DNA from: Roseateles saccharophilus
GTDB taxonomy: Bacteria; Pseudomonadota; Gammaproteobacteria; Burkholderiales; Burkholderiaceae_C
Assembly (NCBI RefSeq): GCF_004342485.1
Contig: NZ_SMBU01000001.1
Span: 310,001-374,000, forward strand
Direction of reading: 5' to 3'
DNA length: 64,000 bases
Part shown: piece after piece, positions 27,453-35,272 of the stretch
Position numbering within the stretch: position 1 is the stretch's first letter
Layout: every line of letters starts with the position of its first letter
Program-made: the position numbers and the translations under genes
The notes under the pieces: generated by a model
What the model was told of the DNA's origin: nothing
What the model saw: the letters and a program-made list of their open reading frames with translations, nothing else
The model's database searches: none

Positions 27453-28610
27453 TCAGATGACGTTGGCTTCCAGCAGTGGCTTGCCGTCGCGCAGCCGCTG
27501 CGGTGCCAGCGCGTCGATCAGCGGCGCATCCTGCCCCGCGATCAGCCTCGCCATGGCCCAGCCTACAGCCGGCGCCTGCTGCATGCCGTGGCCCGAGAAG
27601 CCGCAGGCCGTGAAGGCGTTCGCATAGCCCGGCAGCCGGCCGGCCAGGCCGTTGTGGTCGAAGGCGTTCATCTCGTAGTAGCCGGCCCAGGCCGAGCGCA
27701 GGCGCAGCGCCTCCAGCGCCGGCACGCGGGCGGCCAGCGTCGGCCACAGCAGCGCGTCGAACAGGCCATGGTCGATGGCGTCCAGCGGCAGCTCGTCGGC
27801 ATCCTCGCTGCGCGGCGGGCCGCCGGCCAGGATCAGCGCGCCCTCGGTGCGGAACCAGAAGCCGCTTGGGTCGATGACTAGCGGGCAGCCGGGCAGGGCG
27901 GCAGGTGTCTCCAGCACGAAGACATCGCGCTTCTTCGCGTGCACGGGCAGCTCGACGCCGAGCGCCCGGCCCAGCGGCGCGCTCCAGGCGCCGGCCGTGA
28001 TGACGACGGCATCGCCCTCGATGCGCGAGCCGTCGGCGCAGCGCACGGCGGTCACGCGCTCGCCGGCGGTGTCGAAGCCGGTGGCCTCGGCCGTGACGAA
28101 GCGCGCGCCGCAGGCCTGGGCCTTGCGCCGGAAGGCGCGGTGCAGGGCCGGGCCGTCGAACCAGCCCTCGCCGCTCAGGCCGAGCGAACCGAGCGCGAGG
28201 TCGTCCACGGCCAGCCAGGGGAAGCGTGCCGCGAGTTCGGCCGGCGCCAGCAGCACCACGTCCACGCCCTCGGCGCGCTGGCACGCGTGCAGCTCGCGCA
28301 GGGTCGGCGCGCCAGCCTCGGTCGCGAGGTAGAGATAGCCCGGCTCGACCAGGCCGATGGCCGGGCGCTCGTCGGCCACGGCCAGCTCGTCCGCCACGCG
28401 GCGCAGGAAGCCCAGGCTCCAGCGCGACAGCGCGATGTTGACCGGCTGCGAGAACTGCTGGCGGATGGAGCTCAGCGACAGCGAGCTAGACGCTCGCGCG
28501 TAGGAGGGTTCGCGCTCGACGACGGTCACCGTGGCACCGTGGTCGCGGGCGAGGAAGCAGGCCGTGGCGGCGCCCATCACGCCGCCGCCAACAATCGTCA
28601 CTTCGAACAT
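27453..28610 (-). CDS. FAD-dependent D-amino-acid/glycine oxidase-like oxidoreductase
   Basis: A 385-residue FAD enzyme of the DAO (glycine/D-amino-acid oxidase, DadA/SoxB-like) family. It has the N-terminal ADP-binding IVGGGVMGAATACF (6-19) and the typical C-terminal FAD contact FTACGFSGHGMQQAPAVG. The substrate cannot be read from the sequence; candidates are D-amino acids, sarcosine or other secondary amines. The ATG at 28610 gives MFEVTIVGGG. It is divergent from an EamA exporter with only 18 bases between the two starts. Confidence 0.88.
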   Translation of the reverse strand: MFEVTIVGGGVMGAATACFLARDHGATVTVVEREPSYARASSSLSLSSIRQQFSQPVNIALSRWSLGFLRRVADELAVADERPAIGLVEPGYLYLATEAGAPTLRELHACQRAEGVDVVLLAPAELAARFPWLAVDDLALGSLGLSGEGWFDGPALHRAFRRKAQACGARFVTAEATGFDTAGERVTAVRCADGSRIEGDAVVITAGAWSAPLGRALGVELPVHAKKRDVFVLETPAALPGCPLVIDPSGFWFRTEGALILAGGPPRSEDADELPLDAIDHGLFDALLWPTLAARVPALEALRLRSAWAGYYEMNAFDHNGLAGRLPGYANAFTACGFSGHGMQQAPAVGWAMARLIAGQDAPLIDALAPQRLRDGKPLLEANVI

Positions 28611-28628
28611 GCTGGCAGCATACGCAGC

Positions 28629-29522
28629 ATGAGCTCCCTGTCCCGCCAGTCCCATCTCGACCCCCGCGCCATCGCGCTTCTGCTGCTGTGCTGCTTCCTA
28701 TGGGGCATCAACCAGGTCGCCGCCAAGGCCGGGCTGACCGAGATCGGGCCGCTGTGGCAGGCGGGGCTGCGCTCGGCGCTGGCTGCGCTGCTCGTCTGGC
28801 TGTGGTCGCTGTCGCGCGGCATCCGCCTGTTCGAGCGCGACGGCAGCCTGTGGGGCGGGCTGCTGGCCGGCGCGCTGTTCGCGGCCGAGTTCGCCTGCAT
28901 CTTCATCGGCCTGCAATACACCAGCGCCTCGCGCATGGTCGTCTTCATCTACCTGTCGCCCTTCGTCGTTGCGCTGGGCATGCCGTGGATCGCGCATGGC
29001 GAGAAGCTGGCGGCCCGGCAATGGGCCGGCCTGCTGCTGGCCTTCGGCGCGGTGGCGTTCGCGTTCGCGGAGGGCTTCTCGGCGCCGCTCGGCCCGCTGC
29101 AATGGTGGGGCGACGCGCTGGGCGTGGCCGCGGCCGTGCTCTGGGGCGGCACGACGCTGGCCATCCGCGCCACGCGGCTGGGTGCGGCGCCGGCCGAGAA
29201 GACGCTGCTCTACCAGCTCGGCGTGTCCGCCCTCGCGCTGTGCGCGGCGGCCGTGCTCGCCGGCGAGGCCCTGCCGCTGCACTGGTCGCCGCGCCTGCTC
29301 GGCCTGTTCGGCTTCCAGGCCGTCATCGTGTCCTTTGCGAGCTATCTCGCCTGGTTCTGGCTCATCCGCCATTACGCGGCCACCAAGCTGGCCGTGTTCA
29401 CGCTCAGCACGCCGCTGTTCGGCCTGTTGGCCGGCGCGCTGCTGCTCGGCGAGGGCATCAGCGCTCGGCTGGTGGCGGCCCTGGTGGCGCTGGCGGCGGG
29501 CATCGTGCTCGTCAGCCGCTGA
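28629..29522 (+). CDS. EamA-family (drug/metabolite) transporter
   Basis: A 297-residue inner-membrane exporter of the EamA/DMT superfamily with about ten membrane segments in two five-helix repeats. Typical features are LLLLCCFLWGINQVAAKAG near the start, the first-repeat end MVVFIYLSPFVVALG, and the second-repeat ALWGGTTLAIRA-like and STPLFGLLAGALLLGE motifs. The ATG at 28629 is chosen because the upstream frame is antisense to the oxidase gene. Substrate unknown; amino acids or cofactors are common for the family. Confidence 0.88.
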   Translation: MSSLSRQSHLDPRAIALLLLCCFLWGINQVAAKAGLTEIGPLWQAGLRSALAALLVWLWSLSRGIRLFERDGSLWGGLLAGALFAAEFACIFIGLQYTSASRMVVFIYLSPFVVALGMPWIAHGEKLAARQWAGLLLAFGAVAFAFAEGFSAPLGPLQWWGDALGVAAAVLWGGTTLAIRATRLGAAPAEKTLLYQLGVSALALCAAAVLAGEALPLHWSPRLLGLFGFQAVIVSFASYLAWFWLIRHYAATKLAVFTLSTPLFGLLAGALLLGEGISARLVAALVALAAGIVLVSR

Positions 29523-29589
29523 TGTCGCGTCGGCGCCAGAACCGGCGCGCCCTGCTGCATAGACTGCGGCACCCCTCAAGGAGACTTCC

Positions 29590-30237
29590 ATGATCACGCT
29601 GTGCGGCATCCCGCTGTCGAACTACTACAACAAGGTCAAGCTGGTCCTGCTGGAGAAGGGCATCCCCTTCACCGAGGAGCATGTCAAGACCCACTCGCAC
29701 GACGAGGCCGTGCTGAGCTGCTCGCCGCTGGGCAAGGTGCCCTTCATCAAGACGCCACGGGGCGCGCTGTGCGAGAGCCAGGTCATCGTCGAATATCTCG
29801 AAGCCGCCTACCCCGACACGCCGCGCCTGCTCCCCGCCGACCCCTTCCAGGCCGCCAAGGTGCGCGAACTGATCACCTTCGTCGAGCTGCACCTCGAACT
29901 GGTCGTGCGCGAGCTCTACCCCGAGGCCTTCTTCGGCGGCCAGGTCAGCGAGGGCACGAAGAAGCGCGTGGCCCGGGTGCTGCCCGAGAACATCGCCGCC
30001 TTCAAGCGCCTGGCCAAATTCGGCCCCTATCTGGCCGGCGACACGTTCACGATGGCCGACTGCGCCGGCTGGGTCAGCCTGCCGCTGGTGGCCATGACCA
30101 CCAAGGCCATCTACGGCGAAGACTTCCTGGCCACCGCCGGCGTGGACTGGAAGCCTTATGCCAAGCTGATCGGCGAGCGCCCGCATGCCGTCAAGGTGGC
30201 CGCCGACCGCAAGGCGGACCAGACCAGGCCGGCATAG
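29590..30237 (+). CDS. Glutathione S-transferase family protein
   Basis: A 215-residue GST. The N-terminal thioredoxin-like domain has MITLCGIPLSNYYNKVKL, the cis-proline motif GKVPFIKT and the glutathione gamma-glutamyl contact CESQVIVEYLE. The alpha-helical C-terminal domain holds the N-capping motif TFTMADCAGW. A strong ribosome binding site (AAGGAGA) precedes ATG 29590. Substrate is not predictable from sequence. It is a single-gene unit as far as can be seen. Confidence 0.9.
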   Translation: MITLCGIPLSNYYNKVKLVLLEKGIPFTEEHVKTHSHDEAVLSCSPLGKVPFIKTPRGALCESQVIVEYLEAAYPDTPRLLPADPFQAAKVRELITFVELHLELVVRELYPEAFFGGQVSEGTKKRVARVLPENIAAFKRLAKFGPYLAGDTFTMADCAGWVSLPLVAMTTKAIYGEDFLATAGVDWKPYAKLIGERPHAVKVAADRKADQTRPA

Positions 30238-30331
30238 GCCCCAGGTCCGGCGCCCGGCCCGTGATGGCTTGGCCCGGAGTACCCTGGCTGCATGTGTCGT
30301 GAATCCCGCCAGGCGCGGTAGAGTCACCGAT

Positions 30332-31819
30332 TTGGACGCCAACGCCGAGATCGAGCTGAAGTTCCTCGTGCCCGCCGAGGCGCGCGCCGCGCTCGCGGCC
30401 GAGCTGGCGGCGCGCGGCCGGCCGCGGCGCATGTGGCTGAGCGACGCCTATCTCGACACGCCCGACCTGCGCCTGGCGCGAGCCGGCCTGGCCTGGCGCA
30501 TGCGCCGCGAGGGCGGGCGCTGGGTGCAGGCGCTGAAGGCTGCGCGCGGCGGCGCGCTGGAACGCTTCGAGCACGAGGTCGTGCGCCCCGATGCCGGCCC
30601 CGATCCCGCCGCCCATGCCGGCACCGGGCCCGGCCGCGAGTTGCTCGCGCTGCTGGCCCAGGCGCGAGAGGAGGGCCTTGAGGCCGGCGTGCGCTTCCAG
30701 ACCCAGCTGCGCCGGCTCACGCGCCGCGTGCGCACGCGCGGCGCCGTCGTCGACATCGCGCTGGACGAGGGCCGGCTGATGGCGGCCGGCGCGGTGCAAA
30801 GGCTGCGCGAGGTCGAGTTCGAGCTGGTGTCGGGCTCGCCCGTCGCGATGCTGGCCCTGGTGGAGCGCTGGCGCGCCCGCTTCGGCCTCGTGCTGGACCC
30901 GCGCAACAAGGCCGAGCGCGGCCATCGCCTCGCGGCCGGCGCGCCCCAGGCGCCGCTGCGCAAGGCCGAGGCACCGGTCTATGCGGCGGAAGCCGGCGCG
31001 TCGGCGGCCTTCGGCGCCGTGCTGGACGAGTGCCTCGACCAGATCGGCCGCAACGCCATCGGATTGGCCGAGGGCGACCCGGCCCTGCGCGCCGAGCATG
31101 TGCACCAGCTGCGCGTCGGCATCCGCCGGCTGCGCGCCGCGCTGCGCGCCTTCCGGGCCTGGGTGGCCGAGCCGCCGGCAGACCTTGTCGACGGCCTGCG
31201 CGCGCTGTTCGCCGAGCTGGGGGTGGCGCGCGACCGCGACGTGCTCGGCAGTGGCGTGGCGGCCGAACTGGCGCTCGCCGGTGCGCCGGCGCTGGGCCCG
31301 CTGCCCGGCGCGGCCGATGCGCCCGACCCCGTGGCCCTGGTGCGCGCCGTCGGCACGCAGCGCCTGCTGCTGGCCTGGATCGCCTGGCGCGTCGCGCTAG
31401 ACCAGGACGCACCGGCCGCGCCGGCGCCGGACACGCTGCAGCGCCTCGCCCGCCGGCGCCTGCGCCGCTGGCACAAGGGCCTGGCCGAGAGCTGCCGGGC
31501 CTTCGACGAACTCGACGCGCCGGCCGTCCACGAGCTGCGCAAGCGCGTGAAGCGCCAGCGCTATGCGATGGAGTTCTTCGCGCCCTTGCTGCCGCGCAAG
31601 GCCGCGGCCCGGCATCTGCAGGCGCTGGCCGCGGCCCAGCAGGGCCTGGGCGATATCAACGACCTCGGCGTCGCCCGCGAGCACTACCGGGCCCTGCTGG
31701 CCAGCGAGCCCGCCGCCTGGTTCGCGGTGGGCTGGCTGACGGCCCGCATCGCCGAGGTGCGCGAGCGTGCCCGGGAAGACCTGGCGCGGCTCGGGGCCGT
31801 GGCGGCTTTGCCGCGTTGA
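30332..31819 (+). CDS. CYTH and CHAD domain-containing protein
   Basis: A protein of about 495 residues with an N-terminal CYTH triphosphate-tunnel domain (ExExK motif as EIELKF at residues 6-11, then QALKAARGG and DIALDEG) and a C-terminal CHAD domain (VHQLRVGIRRLRAALRAF, VHELRKRVKRQRYAMEFF). CYTH domains act on triphosphates and CHAD domains bind polyphosphate, so a role in (poly)phosphate handling is likely. No ATG lies near the domain start; TTG 30332 (after a GGTAGAG-like site) or GTG 30299 are the candidates, and the choice is uncertain. Confidence 0.88.
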   Translation: MDANAEIELKFLVPAEARAALAAELAARGRPRRMWLSDAYLDTPDLRLARAGLAWRMRREGGRWVQALKAARGGALERFEHEVVRPDAGPDPAAHAGTGPGRELLALLAQAREEGLEAGVRFQTQLRRLTRRVRTRGAVVDIALDEGRLMAAGAVQRLREVEFELVSGSPVAMLALVERWRARFGLVLDPRNKAERGHRLAAGAPQAPLRKAEAPVYAAEAGASAAFGAVLDECLDQIGRNAIGLAEGDPALRAEHVHQLRVGIRRLRAALRAFRAWVAEPPADLVDGLRALFAELGVARDRDVLGSGVAAELALAGAPALGPLPGAADAPDPVALVRAVGTQRLLLAWIAWRVALDQDAPAAPAPDTLQRLARRRLRRWHKGLAESCRAFDELDAPAVHELRKRVKRQRYAMEFFAPLLPRKAAARHLQALAAAQQGLGDINDLGVAREHYRALLASEPAAWFAVGWLTARIAEVRERAREDLARLGAVAALPR

Positions 31820-31892
31820 GGTCAGGCATCCCGGGCCGATGCGGTTCAGATGGCCGTGGATGGAGGCGCGGAGCCGCATGCCCCGTGAGGTG

Positions 31893-32573
31893 CTACGGCG
31901 AAGCCGCGGGCAGCAGCGCTCTGACTTGTTCGGAGATGCGCTTTCCACTTGTCCCGGGAGGGAAGTAGCCCACGTACTTCCCGGCCGTGTTCAAGACATA
32001 GGTGAAGGAGGTGTGGTCGATCAGGTAGTAGCCCGATCCGGGCGGCCTCACCTTTTCGTAGTACACCTTGTACGACAGCGCAACGCGGCGCACCTCTTCT
32101 TCGGTCCCGCCAAGAGCGACAAAGCGGGGGTTGAAGCTCTTCATGTAGCCGCCGAGCATCTCCGGTGTGTCGCGGAGCGGATCGAGCGTGACGAACACGG
32201 GCTGGACCTTGATTCCGTCGGGCCCCAGGTCTTCTATCGCTGCGCTGATGTTGCTCAGGTCGGTCGGACAAGCGTCCGGGCAGAAGGTGTAGCCGAAGTA
32301 CATCAGCACCACTTTGCCGCGCCAGCGTGCCGGTCCCGCGCGTCGACCGTTCTGGTCGGTGAGCAGGAATGGACCGCCGATCGGCCCGGTTCCGGTCATG
32401 AGTTCATTCATCAGTCGCGCGGCGTCGGTCCGCAGGGGCTCACTGCCGGCTTGTTGAGCGCATGCGTCGCCCAAGACGAATGCAGCCCACAGGCCGAGGG
32501 CCCACGCGGGGAGCCGCGCCGTGCTCCGCCGCCTCGTCTGCCTCACAGGGCTACCCGCGCGGGCGTCAAGCAC
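31893..32573 (-). CDS. SCO1/SenC/PrrC-family copper chaperone
   Basis: A periplasmic thioredoxin-fold protein of the SCO family, which delivers copper to the CuA site of cytochrome oxidase or acts as a thiol reductase. The CxxxC copper motif is CPDAC (98-102 in FGYTFCPDACPTDLS) and the distal His ligand is His187 in LIDHTSFTYV. An N-terminal signal or anchor (LGLWAAFVLGDACA) precedes it. The start is uncertain: GTG 32573 overlaps the upstream gene by 8 bases, and GTG 32546 lies just beyond the overlap. The gene follows the metallo-beta-lactamase-fold gene in one transcription unit. No cytochrome oxidase genes lie nearby. Confidence 0.88.
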   Translation of the reverse strand: MLDARAGSPVRQTRRRSTARLPAWALGLWAAFVLGDACAQQAGSEPLRTDAARLMNELMTGTGPIGGPFLLTDQNGRRAGPARWRGKVVLMYFGYTFCPDACPTDLSNISAAIEDLGPDGIKVQPVFVTLDPLRDTPEMLGGYMKSFNPRFVALGGTEEEVRRVALSYKVYYEKVRPPGSGYYLIDHTSFTYVLNTAGKYVGYFPPGTSGKRISEQVRALLPAASP

Positions 32574-33675
32574 CGAACGTGAATTCGGTACCCGTCGTCG
32601 AAGGCACGACCTGCTCGGGCATCATGCTGCGCAGCGCGGCCAGCAGGCCCGGCCCGGAGCAATGCATGGGGATCAGCACGTCGGGATTCAACTTGCCTAG
32701 CTCGGCAACGGTCTGCTTCAGATAGGCCTCATCCGCAGGGAAGAGATGGAAGCCGCCGACGATGGCGTGCACCTTGTCGACCCCGGAGACCTTCATCGCC
32801 TGCCGCGTGGAATTCACGATGCCCGAATGACCGCAGGACGAGATCACGATCAACCCGCGGTCCTTGAGATGGAAGCAGGTGGCATGCTCGTTGAGGTGTT
32901 CGTCGGGAACGGGCTTGCCTCGGGCCTTCTCCGCGGCAGCTGGAATGTCGCAGCCGAGGCCGTCCTTGATCGAGTAGTCGACCCATGTATTGGGCAGCAC
33001 GCGCTCGAAGGAATTCCGCTCGATCACGCCGGTCGTGAAGGCCTGGTCGGCGATCACGGTCGGTGTGGGGCAGAGCACGACGCGAACCTTCAGCGCCGCG
33101 AGCTCCCGGCGGTCGAGCACGCCGGACTCGGAGAACTGCCCCGGCGTGCCGCCCGCGCTCACGCGACGGCAGAAGTTGTCCTCACCGCCGGCATACAGCG
33201 TCAGCGAGGCCGGCAGCTTGGCGCGGTTTTGCTGAAGGAACTCAATGAGGCCACCAAAGTGGTCGAAGTGGCCGTGGCTGAGAATCAGGGCCTGCACCTT
33301 GGACGGGTCGACGCCCATGATGTCCATGTTGTTGGCCAGCGCCGCGAAGGTGTAGCCGAAGTCGAGCATCAGGTTGCGCGTCTGACTGCCGGCCTGGGAT
33401 TCCAGCGCCAAGGCAAGTCCCCACTCGTTGTGCAGCGTCTTGCGGAAGTTGCCGGGTGCCGAGAACCCGATTCGACGGGCCTTCACCCACGGGGAAGCGG
33501 TCGGCCGCGGCGTGTCATAGCTGCTGTCGGTGAGAACCTTGATGTTCAGGCGGTCAATCACTGGCACGCTGATCGGGCCGGGCGATTGCGCCCACGCCGG
33601 ACACAGGCAGGCCCAGGGAGACGCGAGTACTGCCGACCCAAGGAGAAGGCTTCGACGGCGCACAGGTGGGTTCAC
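32566..33675 (-). CDS. Tat-exported metallo-beta-lactamase-fold hydrolase
   Basis: A 369-residue MBL-fold protein with a twin-arginine-like signal (RRRSLLLGSAVLAS) near the start. The zinc motif HGHFDH (134-139) is followed by further conserved histidines (SSCGHSG, IVGGFHLF, IPMHCSG). It resembles the dihydropterin aminobenzene-phosphate synthase-like MBL group, but the exported location makes that reaction unlikely. GTG 33675 is preferred because GGGAG precedes it by 7 bases and a predicted transcription start near 33707 would exclude the upstream GTG at 33711. It is cotranscribed with the SCO gene. The physiological substrate is unknown. Confidence 0.85.
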   Translation of the reverse strand: MNPPVRRRSLLLGSAVLASPWACLCPAWAQSPGPISVPVIDRLNIKVLTDSSYDTPRPTASPWVKARRIGFSAPGNFRKTLHNEWGLALALESQAGSQTRNLMLDFGYTFAALANNMDIMGVDPSKVQALILSHGHFDHFGGLIEFLQQNRAKLPASLTLYAGGEDNFCRRVSAGGTPGQFSESGVLDRRELAALKVRVVLCPTPTVIADQAFTTGVIERNSFERVLPNTWVDYSIKDGLGCDIPAAAEKARGKPVPDEHLNEHATCFHLKDRGLIVISSCGHSGIVNSTRQAMKVSGVDKVHAIVGGFHLFPADEAYLKQTVAELGKLNPDVLIPMHCSGPGLLAALRSMMPEQVVPSTTGTEFTFGA

Positions 33676-33713
33676 GGCATGCTCCCGATGGCGCGCGCTG
33701 AGCGCGTTCACGC

Positions 33714-33742
33714 AGTCTTGGGATCCTCGGCACTTGTGTCAA
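33714..33742 (-). promoter_or_regulatory. Predicted sigma-70 promoter for the MBL-SCO unit
   Basis: Read on the minus strand, TTGACA (33742-33737) is a perfect -35, followed after exactly 17 bases by AAGACT (33719-33714), a weak -10 with three matches. Transcription would begin near 33707, favouring the GTG at 33675 as the MBL start. Confidence 0.45.
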
Positions 33743-33880
33743 GGCGTTTCATGTTCGCAGCAAGGATTTGCCGCCCGGGGCCTGCCTGTCGAATCGCCGA
33801 CGCTGGTCAGCAAACGGTGCTTGACGGCAGCGCAGGCGATCGGATGTCAACCGTGGGGCGCAACCCGAACCGGCTGGGCT

Positions 33881-34198
33881 CTATGGCGACGACAGCTTCA
33901 AGCCGACGATGCCCGCCACGATGAGGCCGGCGCTGGCCAGGCGCGCCACCGTGGCCGGCTCGCCCAGCAACACGATGCCCAGCAGCACCGTGCCAACCGC
34001 GCCCACGCCCACCCAGACGCCATAGGCCGTGCCCACGGGCAGGGTCTTCATCGCCAGGCCCAGCAGCCACAGGCTGACGATCATCGCCAGCACGGTGAAG
34101 ACGCTGGGCCACAGCCGCGTGAAGCCCTCGGTGTATTTCAGGCCTATGGCCCAGCCGACCTCGCACAGGCCGGCCACGATCAACAGCGCCCAGGCCAT
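33881..34198 (-). CDS. sugE: SugE/Gdx-type small multidrug resistance (guanidinium) exporter
   Basis: A 105-residue SMR protein with four predicted membrane helices. The start [26 protein letters not shown] closely follows the SugE/Gdx subgroup (E. coli GdX), including the membrane glutamate at residue 13; members export guanidinium ions against protons. The second half carries [20 protein letters not shown]. No guanidine riboswitch is possible in the 3-base gap to selD, so it is expressed within the selD-senB transcript. A link to selenium is not indicated by the family. Confidence 0.9.
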   Translation of the reverse strand: MAWALLIVAGLCEVGWAIGLKYTEGFTRLWPSVFTVLAMIVSLWLLGLAMKTLPVGTAYGVWVGVGAVGTVLLGIVLLGEPATVARLASAGLIVAGIVGLKLSSP

Positions 34199-34201
34199 CG
34201 T

Positions 34202-35272
34202 TCAGGCCAGCTGCAGCGCCCGGCCCTGGCGCGGCAGCACGCGGCCGACGACGGCTGCGGCGCCGAAGCCGTGGCGGGCGAAGGCCGCCAATACCGCGTC
34301 CACGGCCGCCGGCTCGCAGGACACGAGCAGGCCGCCGCTGGTCTGCGGGTCGGTCAGCAGCGCGCGGTCCTCGGCGGCGAAGCCGGCCGGCAGTTCGACG
34401 TCCTGGCCATAGCCGGCCCAGTTGCGGCCCGAGGCACCGGTGACGAAGCCGCGCTGGGCCAGTTCGCGCACGCCGGGCAGCAGCGGCACGGCGCGCCAGT
34501 CGAGCTCGACCGTGCAGCCGGCGCCGCGCGCCAACTCGAGGGCATGGCCGGCCAGGCCGAAGCCGGTCACGTCGGTCAGCGCATGCACGCCGTGCAGCTC
34601 GGCCAGCTCGGGGCCGGGCGTGTTCAGTTTCGTCGTCGTGTCGATCATGCGGGCATAACCCTCGGCGCCGAGCTGCTCCTTCTTCAGCGCCGCGCTCATC
34701 ACGCCCACGCCCAGCGGCTTGCCCAGCACCAGCATGTCGCCCGGCCGCGCGTCGGCATTGCGCTTGACGCGCCGGGGGTGGACGAGGCCGAGGGCGACGA
34801 GGCCGTAGATGGCCTCGACCGAGTCGATGGTGTGGCCTCCGGCAATCGGGATGCCGGCCGCGTGGCAGACCGAGGCACCGCCTTCCAGCACGCGGCCGAT
34901 GGTCTGCGTGGACAGCACATTGATCGGCATGCCCACCAGGGCCAGTGCGAGGATGGGTTTGCCGCCCATCGCGTAGACGTCGCTGATGGCGTTGGTCGCG
35001 GCGATGCGGCCGAAGTCGAAGGGGTCGTCGACGATGGGCATGAAGAAGTCCGTCGTCGCGATCAGGGCCTGCTCGTCGTTGAGCTGGTAGACGGCCGCGT
35101 CGTCGGCGGTCTCGATGCCGACCAGCAGTTCCTTCGGGATCGGCATCGCCGCGGTGCCCTTCAGGATCTCGGACAGCACGCCCGGTGCGATCTTGCAGCC
35201 GCAGCCGCCGCCATGCGACAGCGAGGTGAGGCGGGGTTCGGCGGCGGGGGCGGGGCAGGCAGGTGCGTTCAT
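34202..35272 (-). CDS. selD: Selenide, water dikinase (selenophosphate synthetase)
   Basis: SelD (called SenC in selenoneine clusters) uses ATP to make selenophosphate from selenide. The 356-residue protein has the flexible N-terminal loop HGGGCGCK with Cys24, Cys26 and Lys27; both catalytic-site positions are ordinary cysteines, with no in-frame UGA. The ATP-binding segments (TTDFFMPIVDDP, AMGGKP, GGHTIDS, TDVTGFGLAGH and TDPQTSGGLL) are typical. The start overlaps the senB end by 4 bases, so the enzymes are translated together. No selA, selB or selU is seen nearby, suggesting the selenophosphate here is directed to SenB. Confidence 0.96.
   Translation of the reverse strand: MNAPACPAPAAEPRLTSLSHGGGCGCKIAPGVLSEILKGTAAMPIPKELLVGIETADDAAVYQLNDEQALIATTDFFMPIVDDPFDFGRIAATNAISDVYAMGGKPILALALVGMPINVLSTQTIGRVLEGGASVCHAAGIPIAGGHTIDSVEAIYGLVALGLVHPRRVKRNADARPGDMLVLGKPLGVGVMSAALKKEQLGAEGYARMIDTTTKLNTPGPELAELHGVHALTDVTGFGLAGHALELARGAGCTVELDWRAVPLLPGVRELAQRGFVTGASGRNWAGYGQDVELPAGFAAEDRALLTDPQTSGGLLVSCEPAAVDAVLAAFARHGFGAAAVVGRVLPRQGRALQLA

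Noticed and set aside
34199-34201. Guanidine riboswitch upstream of sugE
   Set aside because: Only three bases separate sugE from selD, so no leader RNA can exist there.
34202-35272. Possible selenocysteine in SelD
   Set aside because: The active-site loop reads Cys24 and Cys26 with normal codons; no in-frame UGA is present.
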